A DNA stretch of 64,000 nucleotides from Phoronis australis (taxonomy: Eukaryota > Phoronida > Phoronidae), in NCBI GenBank assembly GCA_002633005.1, contig NMRA01000098.1:348447-412446 (forward strand), written 5' to 3'. The notes below the pieces were generated by a model, which was given only the letters and a program-made list of their open reading frames with translations, was not told the DNA's origin and made no database searches. Below, one piece after another: positions 43,296 through 58,300 of this stretch. The position numbers and the translations under genes are program-made. Positions within the stretch are counted from its first letter, which is position 1, and each line of letters starts with the position of its first letter.

Positions 43296-43311
43296 ATGAG
43301 TGGAAGTCAAG
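43296..43311 (+). CDS. GYG: glycogenin exon 1 candidate (16 coding bases)
   Basis: ATG AGT GGA AGT CAA G ends at donor AAG|GTTAGT in phase 1, exactly what exon 2 requires (its first two bases TT complete a Val codon). The resulting start [14 protein letters not shown] has the right length for the family. No other evidence. Confidence 0.5.
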
Positions 43312-46300
43312 GTTAGTCCCAGTAATTATAATTCTGCTAATTAGTCTTCGCAATAACTTCAGCGAATTTATGGACACGGTCCAAAAACCGCTAGAGCTCA
43401 GCTAACCTATTGCCTATTTCGTGAAAAGTGTTATAAGAGTACAGGTTCAGTACGCTACCAAACATTTGGCTAAGCAAGACTGATAACACTCAGCAGTGCA
43501 GTTCACACATGTGCTGCTAGGCGGCGACACATCCTACTGTGCCCTATTTGCCTTGGCACATCACCTCAGTTTGTAAATAATGAATAGTCAGTGGCTGTTT
43601 TCAGACACTCTTGAGTAGGTAACTACTTGGAACACAGGTTTGCCTACATTTTACGAATTATAATGGTACCTGGCGGTGGTAGTTGCAAGGCCTACATAAA
43701 CCAAAATATGTTACGTGGAGTAACACCAACTGCTTACAAACGGACATTGAAAAAGTCGATTGTTGTAGTCGGCAGAATATGTGGAAATATCAACATGTTT
43801 CCAATGTCTTATTCCCCACGCCATTTTATCAACAGTACATTTGCTGTAAAGTTAATGTGGTGATTAGAGAAAAAGACGATCGACAACAGTTATCTTACTA
43901 AGCTACTTTTTACTTGGACATGTCATCTGCAAACGAGAGTAATCTTCAAGGGTTTCTTCTGGCAGAAGTGGAAACAGACGCTAGAATCTTACTTGAAAGT
44001 GGCTTTTTTAAAAGCAATATCCCATAAATTTGGAATTTCAAACTTGACTTGTGAAGGAAATGTGAACAGAACAGAAGATGTGCAAAATGTTATAATCCTT
44101 GTATATTTTGAAGCAACTGGGAAGGTAGCACATCCCAAATTTCTCTGAAAACCGTTGGTCTTGAAAACTATTAGCAAAGCCATTACAAATGAACAGCGCT
44201 AGTTTCAGAATGTGTTTGCCAGAAGATGTTCTGCAAATTAGTGTTCGATCACCCTGGCTAAACCGTCAAAGTCATGTCACTAAAAATATTATTCAAGTGC
44301 AGAGGTTGTTCTCAAGATGTCTTCATATACTTCCAATTCAAATCGGTAAATAAAACAACAAGTCTAGAATGGATCAACTGAAATTTGAAATTTTCGGAGG
44401 TAACAACTTCCTTTATCAACAAAAACAGAAATTAAGTATTCAAACAAATATTTATGGAATCAAGGTTTCTTTCCGACCTGTCCATTTGTTATGTTGTAAG
44501 GGACATTGCATAGATGAAAAAATACTTGTGGACTCAATGCCAATATATATTGGATTAACACGTGGAACGCATGTGGCTATAGTGAGCATGTGCAAGACAG
44601 TAGACTAATAACAGGTGGTGTCTGCTAGAACTACCGATTACACTCAACAAAAACAACTGACTTAAACATACCGTAATTGCACTCAGGTTCTGATGTGCAG
44701 ATAAGAAAAGAGCACGCATCACATCGTCATGTACCCAGTGGGATGCAATGTGGATTGTGTTTTTACCCATGCGTTGGGCCACTTTGTTACTGAGACGTTT
44801 TCTTCAGTGATGCTACTCTATATTGCAGCATCATGTATACTGGTGTAAGTGAGCAAACTGGAGGCATTTTGCAATGAACAGGGACGGCCAAATGTATGAT
44901 TGGGATGAGCTTTGACTGGGAGAGGGTGAGGAATTTTTTCAGTGAACAGTAGACCATGGTCCCGGTTTGTATGTCCCCATGAGAGTATACCATATCTGTT
45001 CATCCTGAAATATGATGTGTGCCTAGTGTATATATCTATTTCAGAAATATTTTAGGGCTAATTATGACGGCTGTCATCCCCGCCTTGCGTTACCTGCTGT
45101 ATCTCTATGCATGTTTGTGGAATTTTACAAACATGTTCCTATCATGGATGGGACGACACAAGCAACTTTTTGGATGGTTATGACTATTATTGAGCCCGCT
45201 AAGTGTCATTGCTATCTTCTATGGCTATGTCTACAGAGTTTCTTGACAGTTTTTCATGACATTTTTAGGATGTCTAGTATGGAGATGACATCAAATTTTC
45301 AGATGGATATATTCTGTGCTAACTGGAGTCTGATTGTTTTTATTGTTGTTTGATGTACGTCTCTATCTGCCTAACCACTCAAAGAATTGTTATGAAAATT
45401 GGCAGTTGTGTTTCCAGGTTTGAGGACCTAGATGTTAATTTCCGACTACTGTAGTGTCCCCTAATTTTTGTCTTGCATCCGCAGCTCTATCTCTTAAAGT
45501 CCTTGTATGATCTTTGTAAAAATTAGCTAGTGTGTTTCTTTGAATATGAAAATGGATGAATAGTTAATTCTTTCAGACCGATCCGAATGCTGCCGTGCCC
45601 CCTGATGACGATTTTATTTTTTTACGTTTTGACTACATATCTTCAGATTTTTTTTACAGATTTTCATGAATGACTGATTTTCGAATAGTTAGGAGAGTAC
45701 AACTGATGAGGATTTTAGGACAAATCTGACTACTGTACTTAGGATGGATTTGACCTTGGTTGTGTCCCCTAGTAGCTTTTTATTACCATATTTTTATGCC
45801 TGTTCTTTGTTGTCTTCTTGCCTGTCTTCCAAACTGCTTAAATGAATCATGGTCAATGGTGGCGGGCTCTTGAAGAGAGTCTTGCTAGGTTTGCTTTGCT
45901 CTCTCCAGAGACTATTTTAAGTATTGCTGCCTTTACTGGGAATGTTTAAAGTGTTCCCTTGTATATCTATGCATGAGGTGCGTACATGTCAATGCTCCCT
46001 CTTGTCTGCTAATGATTAGCTGCTTTATTGTACAAATTATTTAAGCCCGCCTTTTTCCTCTCCTGCCATTTTTTCTCTCATTTTTTTTCTCTCGTGATTT
46101 ATATGCAGTGGCTTGAACCGCAGAGCAGACTGTCACACTAGCCTTTCTTCAAAGTTTATTCATACCTTCTGAAAGGTGTCTGCAAGTCACTCTGGTTGTG
46201 GTAAAGTCAATTTACAATCTCCCAGCAAGTTACTCAATTGGTCTGTTACTCAACTTGCAATTGGCATGCATCACTGCTGGTCACCACCACAAGATTGGGT

Positions 46301-49300
46301 GTAGCATTTTGAATTTTAGACTCTGCTGTCAAGTTCATGGTCGCGAAAATGTTTGAAAGCTTTTTCTTTACTTAAGCCCATGAAGGTGACAGTCGAAGAA
46401 GGAATATCTTCGAACCCTGCGATCGCAGCCTTGTCAAATGCTCATAAGGTCACCCAATTTCTTCACTCTCTTCACTTATCAATCTCTCCCTCATTGCTAG
46501 TGTCGTGGTAATACTCAACTGAGAAACTGTCATTACCAGCAGATCATTTGTATCTCAGGATAAGTCTGATTTTTTACTCTCCCGATTGAGAAAATGTGAG
46601 GGTAGAGACTTACAAGAAGGATTATGGATACTGCCCTCTGTCAACTTGGTGCTGTTTGGCTGAAAATATACTTGATGCTTTTTGGTTTGCAAGTCTTAGA
46701 GATCAGTGTGTACCACTACCAAATTAGACCTTGTTATGTAACTGTTTATTAGTCTTCCTGTTGTTAAATAATTTGCAAGCAATATCATTTTGCAGCTAAA
46801 CTGTCTTTCTGACTGGTTCACATGTATTTATTTACTTTCCATTTTCTAACCATTCCTTTTTCATAGTTGCCATTTTCTAAGAAAACATTGTCGTTGGCCT
46901 GAAGTGCGACATTGACTGAAATTTGAAACCATCCCTCCAGTTTTGACAAAGGTCAGATGCATTCAGTTTCATTCAGATATATTTATCCAGTCTTTCATCA
47001 TATGTTGGTCATGAATGTATAATTATGTATTATCAATCTTATGTTTGGCTGTCAAACAGGCACAGTACTTTTGATAGTAGTTCACAGATAAATGAGAACA
47101 GTTTGATGCAATTTGAACATGCCAGTACATTTAACTTATAATGATCAAAACAGGATTTATTTCTTAACTTTGGTGTCAGACTTTGATAAGTCTCCAGGTG
47201 CTTTCCAATTACTGGCAAAATTTCTTTTACTGAAGTTTTGATAAGTGGAAAAGGTAATCGCTAGTTAATCTGCAAGCGAAATTTCGCTGAAAATAGTAGG
47301 ACTTAAAAGCAAAGCTTCGGTACTCACCGAAACTTCGGTATAGACGGGAACAATCAGAGAGAAGCTTCGTTGAAGTTATTGCTAGAGGTTGCCGCAATGA
47401 TATGCGATCACCTGTGACTCGCAAAACATGTTCTTTGTTATTACAGCGTAACCAATGTGCTCTCAATAGAGGCACGTAAGTAAATAAAAGAAAGCATATC
47501 TGATGAGGAATGACATTGATTATTTTTATAAACAGTCGTAAATGGCATAACAATTTTCAGTTGGCTTTGAAACCACTTCATAATATTCATTTGAGAGTAC
47601 GAATGAATTGCGTTGTCTAGTGTCTTAACGATAATTTCGATATCGCTTTCTAGTCTGACAGGTAGGCGAAGTTTCGGTGAAGCTTTGGTAAAATTTCAAT
47701 TAATGGGAAAGTACCATTTATCATCTAGAGCATTGTTCATTCCAGTTGTCACTCTTTCAATAGTTTCAATTATTATGTAATCTTTACCCAGTCACATGAG
47801 CTGTTTTTAGGGGAACAGTTGTCATGGTGCGAGTTGTCATTCCACATCTTGCTCCATTTTAGTCGCATTTACAAGACATCGATTGGATCGTAAACTGGAT
47901 CAGCATGAGTCATTTACTCAAGGACTGTCTGCTCAGGCTTGCAAAAACAATGCCGAATTTCCAAACCACCTGGAAATACTACGGTCGAAATCACCCATTA
48001 TACAGTGTTGCGCAAGTGTAACAGAGATGATACCTTTCTCCTTGCCCCAGTTGTGTTTAGATGTGTAGTTGAAACTAGAGCAACTGATCTAGCGCAACTT
48101 GCTCTACCTATCAGACGAGTGTCAAAAATGGTTGCTGCGAAGTCAGTCTGCTCTGTGTCAGTTGTGTTCACACATACACTCTTGTGTCAAGTCAGTCTGC
48201 TCTGTGTCAATTGTGTTCACACATACACTCTTGTGTCAAGTCAGTCTGCTCTGTGTCAATTGTGTTCACACATACACTCTTGTGTCCGATCAGCTGTTCC
48301 GTTTTAGTTGCTGTGTGACAACTGTCTCTTGTGTTAATGTGACTATGGACAGTTATAACTGATGAAATCTTAGTTTGTGGCTTTTGTACTACTTGGTAGT
48401 TGGGATGCTATTACTTTCCTGTACACCCTCAGGTAGTGCCTCGATGCACCATTATTTCCAGATGTGGCTTTTTTCGTTTTCATTTTTTGCAGCTGAATTC
48501 GGGGTAAATGGAGTAGTATATTCAAAAGTAAAGAATACCTTTTTGAAAACATGACTTTGTTACTTGAATAAAATATCTGTGTCACCTGCTGATTTCTGAA
48601 CAGTTGGTTTTGACAACATTGCACTCAGCTATCAGCTCAAAATAACATTGAGATGACAGCTCTCCATCGCCGTGAGATTAGGACTTGTTTTTTATTTTGA
48701 TTGATTCAAAATAAACTGAAACAGTACCTTTATCAAGAAATCTACCATCAGAATTTTAATTTCTTATGAAATTGATGTGAAACTGAAAGCATGCAGTTTC
48801 AACTACTTTCAGTGGTTTCTTAGAAATTCACAGCATGCTTGACCTATATTGCCATCTGACTTTTATTTGGCTGTTACTCAAACTTTATTGTCTGATAATT
48901 TTCTTTAAGACTTGTGCTGTTCTGAGCCATACAATTTTACTTTCCCCCAATGGCCCCAGAGTTTCTGAAGTTCTATTGCCTGGATTGCTGTATGGTCAGT
49001 GTGTTGCTGAGAATCATCATGTTCTTACATTAGCAACTGCAATAAAATCTAATCAATTTAGGACACAGCATGGTAGACTAGTGAAAATCCATTTTCTCAT
49101 TTTTTTTCATAAATCAGTTGCCTTTCCATGCTCAAACTGAGTCACAAAAGTGGTAAAGTTTTACTGTAGCTGCCTCCTCTAATATAAAGCATGGGCCATG
49201 AAGATGGTTTGTGTATGGTGGTGGCTAAAAAAATGTGAGCATGCTTGACTGTCGCCAACAGTTACCCCACAGTTTTTCCTACCACCCACTTGGTTCAATC

Positions 49301-52300
49301 ATTGTACTCACAATGGATTCACAACCCTACCATACATTGCACTTAGTACAGGGATTCAGTTGTTCTTATAATTTAGTTGCGGGCAGGGGAAAACAGTACA
49401 TAAAGCGTTATTTCTGACTTATGATGTTCTGAAGTAAGCCAAATTTGTGGACACTTTCCTAGGTTCCTACTACAAACCCTTAAGCAAATATGGGTGTTAT
49501 GCATGTTTTTTTTTCTGAATTTTGAGTCAGATTTAGGTGATAAGTTATTCCATCAAACCTTGGAATGCACATTTGAATTCAGTTTTTAGTCTAGAATCAG
49601 TATGCTTACGTGCTCATTGACATTTAGGAATGTCTGCATGTGTTAGGACTGTCTGTGTATAACTAAGTAACTAAACAACCAACCAGTACCTGGCTGTGAC
49701 TCATTTCAGTTTTTCACGAGGCCTTTGTGACGTTGACGACGAGCGATGCCTACGCCTTGGGATGTCTGGTTCTGGCGCACTCGCTAAAACGTGTACAGAC
49801 AACAAGGCAGTTGGTCGTCATGGTTACATCAGGAGTGTCACAGACAATGAGGTAAGGCACCATTCTCTCCTGTGTTCATGCATTAAGTGTTTCTGAAGCT
49901 TGCAACATTTGCACTCAAGTAGTTTAGATCATCAATGACCTCTGTTGGTGTATATGTGCATACTGTGCTTCTAACTCCGTCGTAAAGTTTTTTCACATTT
50001 TGTCATATAAGTTTTTGAATGTCTTTCTAAAACCAACAAAAAGATGTATTTTCTGACTGTCATGCTGTGATTGTGAATTTCAAACAGATGTAAAATGTTG
50101 GTGACTTGGTATTTGCACAGAAACTACTTTCTTACTTTAAGGACATAGAGAACCATGTCCCAGATTTTTAATTTATTGTCAAACAAAGATGTCAGCTATG
50201 AAAGTTCCTTTATCTAGAATACAAGTCTTCAGTTTTCATGGCGGATGCATGTCTTCGTTCAGTTGTTGGAAGGAAAATAAAAAGCCTGAGACATGGATCC
50301 CTCGGCCCTAGACCATATGATAAGTGTGTAAGGTTTAATGTGTGTGGATCACGCACATTAGGGAAATTGATGTGCAAAACTGCTTGAAGCATGGAAAATT
50401 TTATGGCCTGAAATTGTCCCATAAAGATTTGGCAAGTTGATGAAATTGAAATCAGCTGAAGTTGTCTAGGTGGACTTTTATTGGACGCCTGAATAATATA
50501 TTTAAAGAAATGTTTGTGGATTGATACAAAATCGAGCTTTAACTTGTACAATATGTGAATTTTGCACTTTTGGAAAAATGTGCCACGCCCGGTGGTGCTG
50601 CAAGTGTACATTTTGTGTGTCATCCATTCACTCAATAGTCAATGGTGTGCCTTTGTCTGTCATGTTGTTCATAAATCATAGAACAAGGTCAAATTCAACT
50701 TATCAAGTATTTTGTCTATCCCACTTTTATGTCTTTTCCTACTAGTACAAACAGGTTGACCAGGCAGACCCACTTTGACACATTGCCCAGATGGGTCGCA
50801 TACTTTTAGGGCAATTGTACAATTATTACACACTATATAATTGCCAAAATAGTTATTTTTCCATTTTCAAGGGCTGATTACCGGTTTGCTAGAAAATGTT
50901 GTCTTATGTCACCTACACGTGCTTGTAACAGACTAAAATGTTATTATAAACTTTAGTTTTATGGAGAAATTTAACAAACTAGAAGTTAAGTTGTTGGCCA
51001 TGTTGTGTGCTCAATAAGTGGAGAATGATGATAATGCAATACCTATGAACCTTTACTATCTCAAATTCATAATTATCAGTTACTAAGGGATGAACTCGAT
51101 CAAGCAATAAGAATCAATTTAATGAACATGTCTTTCGACTGTTTTGCATACTGCTGGCAAAGAGAGTGCTGCAAGTCAATTTTGCAGCTACACGGCAGAC
51201 TTGCTCTTCTTTATAACTAGTTTTGGTCAATGTTATGACTTCCTGTCATATACTCCTACGTTGATGACCGCTCTTCATTTGTCCTACATAACAATTAGTG
51301 TTTGCTCACTCAGTTCATAGAAATTCTGTATTAAGACCACTGACAGTAAAAATTCTCCAATTTGGGTCAATCTTTAGGATTTGAGACTTAGAAACAGACA
51401 AAAATTGAGCTTTATTGACTCATGGGATTTGAGACAAAGGCGATTTTGCTGTTCACCATGATTCTCAAATTTCGGACAATGCATTTTCAATCTAAAGAAA
51501 TGGAAATTTTGCAGTGATTTTTTAATTAGAGATGGGCAATATTACCTATTTCTAGAATTTGGGGCAAGATCCAACCTTGAGCAAAGTAAATATTTTTTAC
51601 TGTCTCAAATTGGAATATTTTACTGTATTAATTCTTAATATTTTATCCGTTATCAACACGCTGATATACAACTATGCAACTGTATACATGTATATGCATT
51701 CCCAAGTTTGGAAAAGATTCTTTCTATCGAGTCTGTTTGGATTTCCGCTATTGACCGGTGGCCCTGATATCTCTGTAGAGTAGAGGGTCTGCACAGTTAG
51801 CAGAAAGTCCCCGGTTTGAATCTCGGTTGGGCAGAGATCTGATCAGTCTTTCATAACTATAAGTCACGTGATGTGGCCAACAAATGGCGTGTATGAAGAC
51901 TAATAATTCTTGCTTATTCTGTAAATATGTAAAGTAAGTTTTCCCGGGGTTTGCATAGTAGGCCAAAACGATCAGAATTAGAATGTTGCCTCTGTAGGAT
52001 CTTTCATGGAACACGTTCTGTTTGTATTGATTTACTATACCTCTCTGCTAAGTAATCAGTTGCCCTAATGTCTCGGGCTGTAGACAGTTTTTGAAAGTCC
52101 CATGAGTTTTGTCTTGTCTTCAGAACATGTAAACATGGGGTTTTGTTATAAGATCAATGCGTCTTACTACAAGAAGACTTATGGCTTGTTTGTTTTTTTG
52201 TAAAGGCAGTCATGGATCATAGCCTCTACTTCTTTGTTTGAGTTACCTTTGTATGTATCAGCTCTGTACGTAAGTTAACCTTAACTGATCTTTGACTATT

Positions 52301-55300
52301 AAGCAAAAATGTTGTTGTATTAACTGTCATGAGGACACTGTCATGAGGACAATGTCATGAGGACACTGTCATGAGGACACTGTCATGAGGACACTGTAAT
52401 TGTGTAATCTGTACCGCACTTATTATGTTGAATAAAAAGTTGAGAAAAAACTTGAGTTAACGGTAAATGAAAGAAAATAGATCAAGTGGATTTTTATCTG
52501 ACAGTTAAAACGATAAAACCCGCCTTCCATCACCGTGAAAAAGACTTTTATGAAATTGGTTCCTTAGACAAATTGGAACTCATATCAGGGCTTCAGAAGA
52601 ACTGACTGGTTGTTATTGCATAAGATCAGACACAACAAAATGGCTTTTGACAGCGTGTCATTTTGCCCCAAGTTTGCTTTCGAGTTCTGACCACTGAAAC
52701 ATGGATTACTTCAATGACGACGTCATCAGCTACCTTCTACTTCAACTTCTATTACTACTGAAGAGAGTATGAACGATTCAACTTCCCAGTTTACATCGAA
52801 GCTCCTCTCATACCGTATGAAAGGACCTAAAACAAAATGATGGGCTCTGGTGACTATGTGGACATCAGTTAAATTAGAGTAACTAGACATGTTTTAGTAC
52901 AAGTTGCACCGGATCAACTTGTCCCTGCTCAAGTACCCATGTGGACAGACAGTTGGCATGAAGGAATAAACTGTCAGCTGAGAGCCAGCACAGCTGAGTT
53001 CATGCTGGGCTGCTAGTTTGCCAATTTTCAAAATATGGTGCCAAATCTCTGTGGATACAAACAGCAGAAGGGAAAAAATGCCTTTTTGAGTCTGCCAAAG
53101 CTCTATTTGTTGCTGTCTCCGGCTGTGAAGCATTGACCAATGTGAAGATGACCCTACTGCCCAAAAGTATGTGTATTGCTAGGACATTCACCTGTTACCT
53201 GCATGTATCATCATTGGTTACCCCAGTATAAAAGAAATGCATACATCAAACACACAGCTCAACAATGCACAGACTTAAACATTTACCAATTGAAAATGAA
53301 GATGGTCTTACTGCCCGAAAATAGGGCACTACAACATTTAACTGGCACCTATGTGTACTTTATTGTTTACACCAGTTTAAAAGAAACACAATCTTCAGCA
53401 TTGTTTTCTTGCATTGCAGTTTCATTGACATTCCTGCTGTAATAATAAAGGAAAGTCTGGGGTTGTCTTCAAAATACTAATTTGTAGTATTTTAGATAGA
53501 AAACAATAACACCAAAATGGGGTCAATTTTGGCAAGTTTGAACTGTGTGTTATCTTCTGAACAAAAAATCGATTGAAGAATTGTAAGAAGAAAGTTACAA
53601 AAAAGTGTTGATCTATTTCATGTTGCTCAGCTTTTAAGTAACAGACTTAGGTTGTTTTAGTTGCGGTTTCCAGTTCAGGGCAATACTCCCGTACAGGCGT
53701 CCTACATTTTGAGAAGCAATGTGAACCTGTTATTCAGTGGAGAAAACTGGTTCTCAAGACTTGACTGTTACAAAATTTTGTGTACTCGAGCAGCAAAACA
53801 CTTTTTAAGATATTATCATAAGTTTATGTGCGCATTCAGTTCCTTCACTATACCCAGAGCCATGAACAACGCTTTGTCTGAGTGATTTCCATCCTTCCAC
53901 TAACTGCTGACACCACATGTGTCATAATAGTGTGGACTCGCAGATCAGGTGCAACTTGCAATGGGCAAAGTGCTGGTCTAAACACAGCTGTTGTTATGAC
54001 CCAGAAAGTACCAGTCTGCCAGAAATTTTGATTACAATGAAGTATGATTTTAGCTACACGTTCAGCATCAGCCAGTTGGTTAGGAAGGAAATATTTTTAG
54101 TTGATTAGATGTAAATGATGTTGACACTACGTTTTTGCAGATGTGCTTAAACGATTAGACGAACATGATTGGTCTTCCACTTAGTGCAACCAACCTATTT
54201 CTGACTGCTTATATATATAAATGCTATACTTATAGCCACAAACGGCTTTCCCAACTTTCCCTGTATTACGGCTGTCATACATGGATGATTTGCGTTCTTG
54301 CCAAGGTTACACCAGTGGTTAGGGGTGGATGTTATTTTGAATTCTCCGCAGACACCTAAGTACAGACAGTTAGAGGTCATTGTGGATTCCTCAAACATTT
54401 TTTCGCTGGCCCATCTCCTATCAGATTTCGTTTGCAAGCCATGATGTTCCCAGAAGCTAATAATCACAGACCAAACGGCAGGAATGCTATGTGTGGTTGT
54501 GAGGTGTGTGATTATGGATGAGCAAGGCTATCTTTGGTCACTGAATAAAAAGAAAGGAGAGTCGTTGTGACCTTGCTTGTCTAGACATAATTCATGTGAT
54601 ACAATGACATTGAACTAAATGAGAACTTAGCTGCTTTCTGTTTTGAGTTAGCTCGGACTGGTTCTCGGTCAGAACATATTTTAGATCAGTGTGACGTCTT
54701 ACCGTCACAAACTAGTCATCTTTCCATGCACTTGACCGGACTACTGTAATTATATTTCACCGTCCTAACTTTGAAGTTTCACCCTACCTGAGTATACAGT
54801 AGATGTCGTTTCACTTCTGTTCTTGATTTATTTGGAGACAAATTTAAAGTTGTACAGTGACAGTATGTGAGTGAGCAACAATGTCGAGAGTTTATCCAAA
54901 ATGACGTGTGTGAAGTGGCAAGACAATTTATGACAATCAAGAAAAATAGTCTGGACCAAACTAAAATCTATTTTGGGAAAACTGATAATTAAATTCCTGT
55001 TTTATCCATAATGTTATCTGTTTTTTGTATTCTGTGTTGGTTGTTAGTTAAAAAACTGAAATAATCATTGTATGTGGTTTTGATATTTACATCAGTGCTT
55101 CAGGTTGCACAAAACTTGTGTTATAATCGAGTGCAACATTGTCCCTAAAAGTCAGTACCATAGTTGTCAAATAAGTCAAGTTTAGTTGAAACTAGTCTTT
55201 TAGTACTGGCGAATTTATGGGGAAAATTGTGAAGGACACACCAGTTAAGAAAGTTGTCTGTCATTGCTAGGGAATTTGCTGAAGTTATTGTTCTGTCAGG

Positions 55301-58300
55301 AAATTCTTCAACTTTTCATGTTAATTACTCTATGGTTCTTGCAAGATAAGAACACTGTAGAGTTTTGCTGAGCAATCAGGTTGCCGTGACAACATAATTA
55401 TACACTTGCCTTTTATCCTCAACAAAGAGTTTTAAACCAGGTTGAAAAGGATGTCTGCTTCTCAATTTGTGGTACCATAACCGTAGATTCAGGTTTAATG
55501 TTGTGTGAAATGTCAACCTAGAGATATAGGTATTATTGGCTTAACACAATTCTGTCATGATAAACTATTCTTAGCTAGTCAGAGTGGCAAAACTTTTTGA
55601 CAAAATCCTACGTCTTACTTCTTACGAAGACATGCTGACATGCGTTTCTCACACCCTTACACATTAGGTTTGTGTTGTGATAGAGAGTTGTCTAACAAAT
55701 CAAAATGTTTCTTTTCACCTTTTCTCTCTTTTGATGGTCAAAATGGTGATATTCGTGTGTCTATAGTTTTGGTAGTCCTTAAAGTCCTATAGACAAGTTA
55801 CCTAAACTACACGGTTAACGGACTCATAAACACGGTCACGGATGCATGAACACGACTCATGGACCTGCAAACACCGTCCACTGACTCACAAACACGGGAA
55901 CGGACTCACAAAACACGATCCATTCAGCCAAATACACAGGACACGTACTCATATTCACGAGGAAACACGGTTAACAAACCGCCAAACACGGGTCACGGAC
56001 ATATCGCCTTCCTGGGTCAGCTGACATTTACATTTCGTCTGTAAACCGTGTTTGGCGGTCCATTAACCGTGTTTCTTTCGTGAATGTGAGTCCGTGTCCC
56101 ATGTATTTGGGTGAATGGATTGTGTTTTCTGAGTCTGTTTCCCGTGTTTGTGAGTCAGTGGACGGTGGAGTCCGTTAACCGTGTAGTTTAGGTACCTTGA
56201 TAGAGTAGTTCAACAGCCAGCCACTTTATGCTATGACCAGTGTGTGCTGGAGCAGAGTTTGGTGAATGAGATGGATAAAATGATAATTGAAATTGAACAG
56301 ATTTTTGTATTACATACACCAAAACGAATCATGATTTTTGAGCCGGGCTCAAAAATCCCTAATCCGAATACTTGGCCTTGCATTCTCTATCCATAATGGC
56401 GAAAAACTCTGAGTTGCGATTTTGGTATTGTTAGAGAATGAAATGATGACTGCCATAGGGATTCTTTGTACCAGAATCAAAGACCGTTATTTTTTTGATG
56501 TACAACGTAAAAAAATTCGATTTAATTTGAATTTGAGCTACCTTTTCCACCAAACTGGGATTCAGCAATAGTAGATTCAGTTGTTTAACAATCAGCTGTT
56601 GAACACTACAGAATCCTATAAGCATGCTGATGAGCACTTGACCACTTAGCTGACCAGTGACCAGGCAGAAGGGAAGGCTGAATGAGTGTTTACTCAGAAC
56701 AAGAAACATTTGATGCAAGAGTTGAAGGACATAGGTCTGAAGGTCATCCAGATGGAAACAGACAGTTCAATGGGTTTCTACTCTCATACCAATAAACTTC
56801 AGGCGAACTTTCTGACTTACAAGTGAAGTGGAGGGGTTTTGGCTAATTTGGCTTTGACTTGAGCCTTCAAATAAGCTGAATTTTGTATTGCTCCTGATCT
56901 GAGGAATCTATAGTCTTAAGAGGAAGTTGTTACTGGTTTTGAAAACACACTCAAATGAGAACTACCGTATGTCATAGAAGGTACTCCATAGGTCACTAGG
57001 TTGTGTTGATGAAGAAAGGGGTCCTGGTTTTAACATCTGAATAGATTGATACCAAAAACTTGAAAGCACTTCATCAGCATATGGGGTTATTCAGAGTCGT
57101 TCCATGGGATTATCTAGTTGGAGTCATTTCTGTGGTAAATCCCTTGCTGGACTAGCGCCTCCTAGTGAATTAATTGTTCCCTAAATGAAGTAAGGTGATG
57201 TTGCAAAGGCCTGAGGATTCCTGTAGTTTTTGGTTTTCTTCCATTTGCCTAAACAGTCATAAGCAGACCTATACTGTCTCGACTGAAGACAGATTTGCTA
57301 ACCCTTCCATGGTGTAAAATGGAAAACAGTTGAAAACATCGGAGGGAAGCTTTGTAGCAGCATTTATTGCAGACAAGTGAGGAAATTGCATCATTTGCAA
57401 GTGCCAATTAGTTTGTTATTTGCATTTGCAACCATTGCATTCATGTTACATTTCACCATGAGTGGATGTGACCCAAAAGAAAGTCATTGACCTACTTCTT
57501 GAACACATGTCTGTCTGTGCTCATTGTGCTATTCCCTGTGATGTCAAAAAGGTGCTGTTGAAAAAAATCCAAGAAGACTGGATTGGTTTAGTGGACTGGA
57601 GTAATAATCAGCTTCAGTCTGATTTGATGGATGTTTGAAAGACATAATTGATTAGTTGTATTTTGTTTTGAAGTTATCATTATGACTTTGTTGGTAATTG
57701 ATTATTAATTATCCAACTGCATGACAATTACATTACCTGCTGTCCATAATCTGAATCATGACAAGAATTTTGAATGTATGTGTTACCACTAATTTTGTCT
57801 ACAATGGCAAAACAACTACGGTGAAAATTCTTCAATTTGGGACAAAAAATAAGTGTTAAAATTGCCATAATTATTTTCTTATTTTTCAGATGCCTACTAC
57901 ATTCTTACAAATGCTCAAAATTTCACCAAATGCTGTTTCGTAATAGCTAAACCACACAAACCATGTAAATTTTCCTGTTTAAAAATATTTTATTGAGAAA
58001 TTTGACAATATGAAATTTCCCTTGTTCACCATGTGTGTGTCTCTAAAGCTTGAGAATTTGTACGGTAGCTCTCAAGCTTTGAGATGTCTGGAACTGGAAA
58101 TTATCGAATGCCAGATGTACTAGCTCCTCTCCAGTACATTTGAGCATACCTCAGTATTTGGGTGAGAAGCAAAACCCAAAACCATCTGTTCAAGTGAGCT
58201 GTTAACCATACCTTGCACATTGTTTAGAAGCAAGCACTGCATGGTAACATGGAGTTTAATGTAAAGTTGTCTAAAGTAACCTATTGACTTGCTGGCTTAG

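Noticed and set aside
44555-45003. Minus-strand frames with protein-like segments (for example [13 protein letters not shown])
   Set aside because: No known family, inconsistent frames and no paired splice sites; not enough to call a gene or element.
48141-48287. CRISPR-like array
   Set aside because: Units are contiguous without spacers and the DNA is animal; it is a minisatellite.
47939-48362. Two overlapping plus frames with repeated [15 protein letters not shown]-type peptides
   Set aside because: They are translations of the 49-bp tandem repeat; the period is not a multiple of three, so the same peptide appears in different frames.
50210-50635. 141-codon minus frame
   Set aside because: Low-complexity composition, no motif and no splice context; probably chance within glycogenin intron 2.
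51757-51835. Functional tRNA gene
   Set aside because: The B-box-like block is present, but acceptor and anticodon stems do not pair well; reported only as a possible SINE head.
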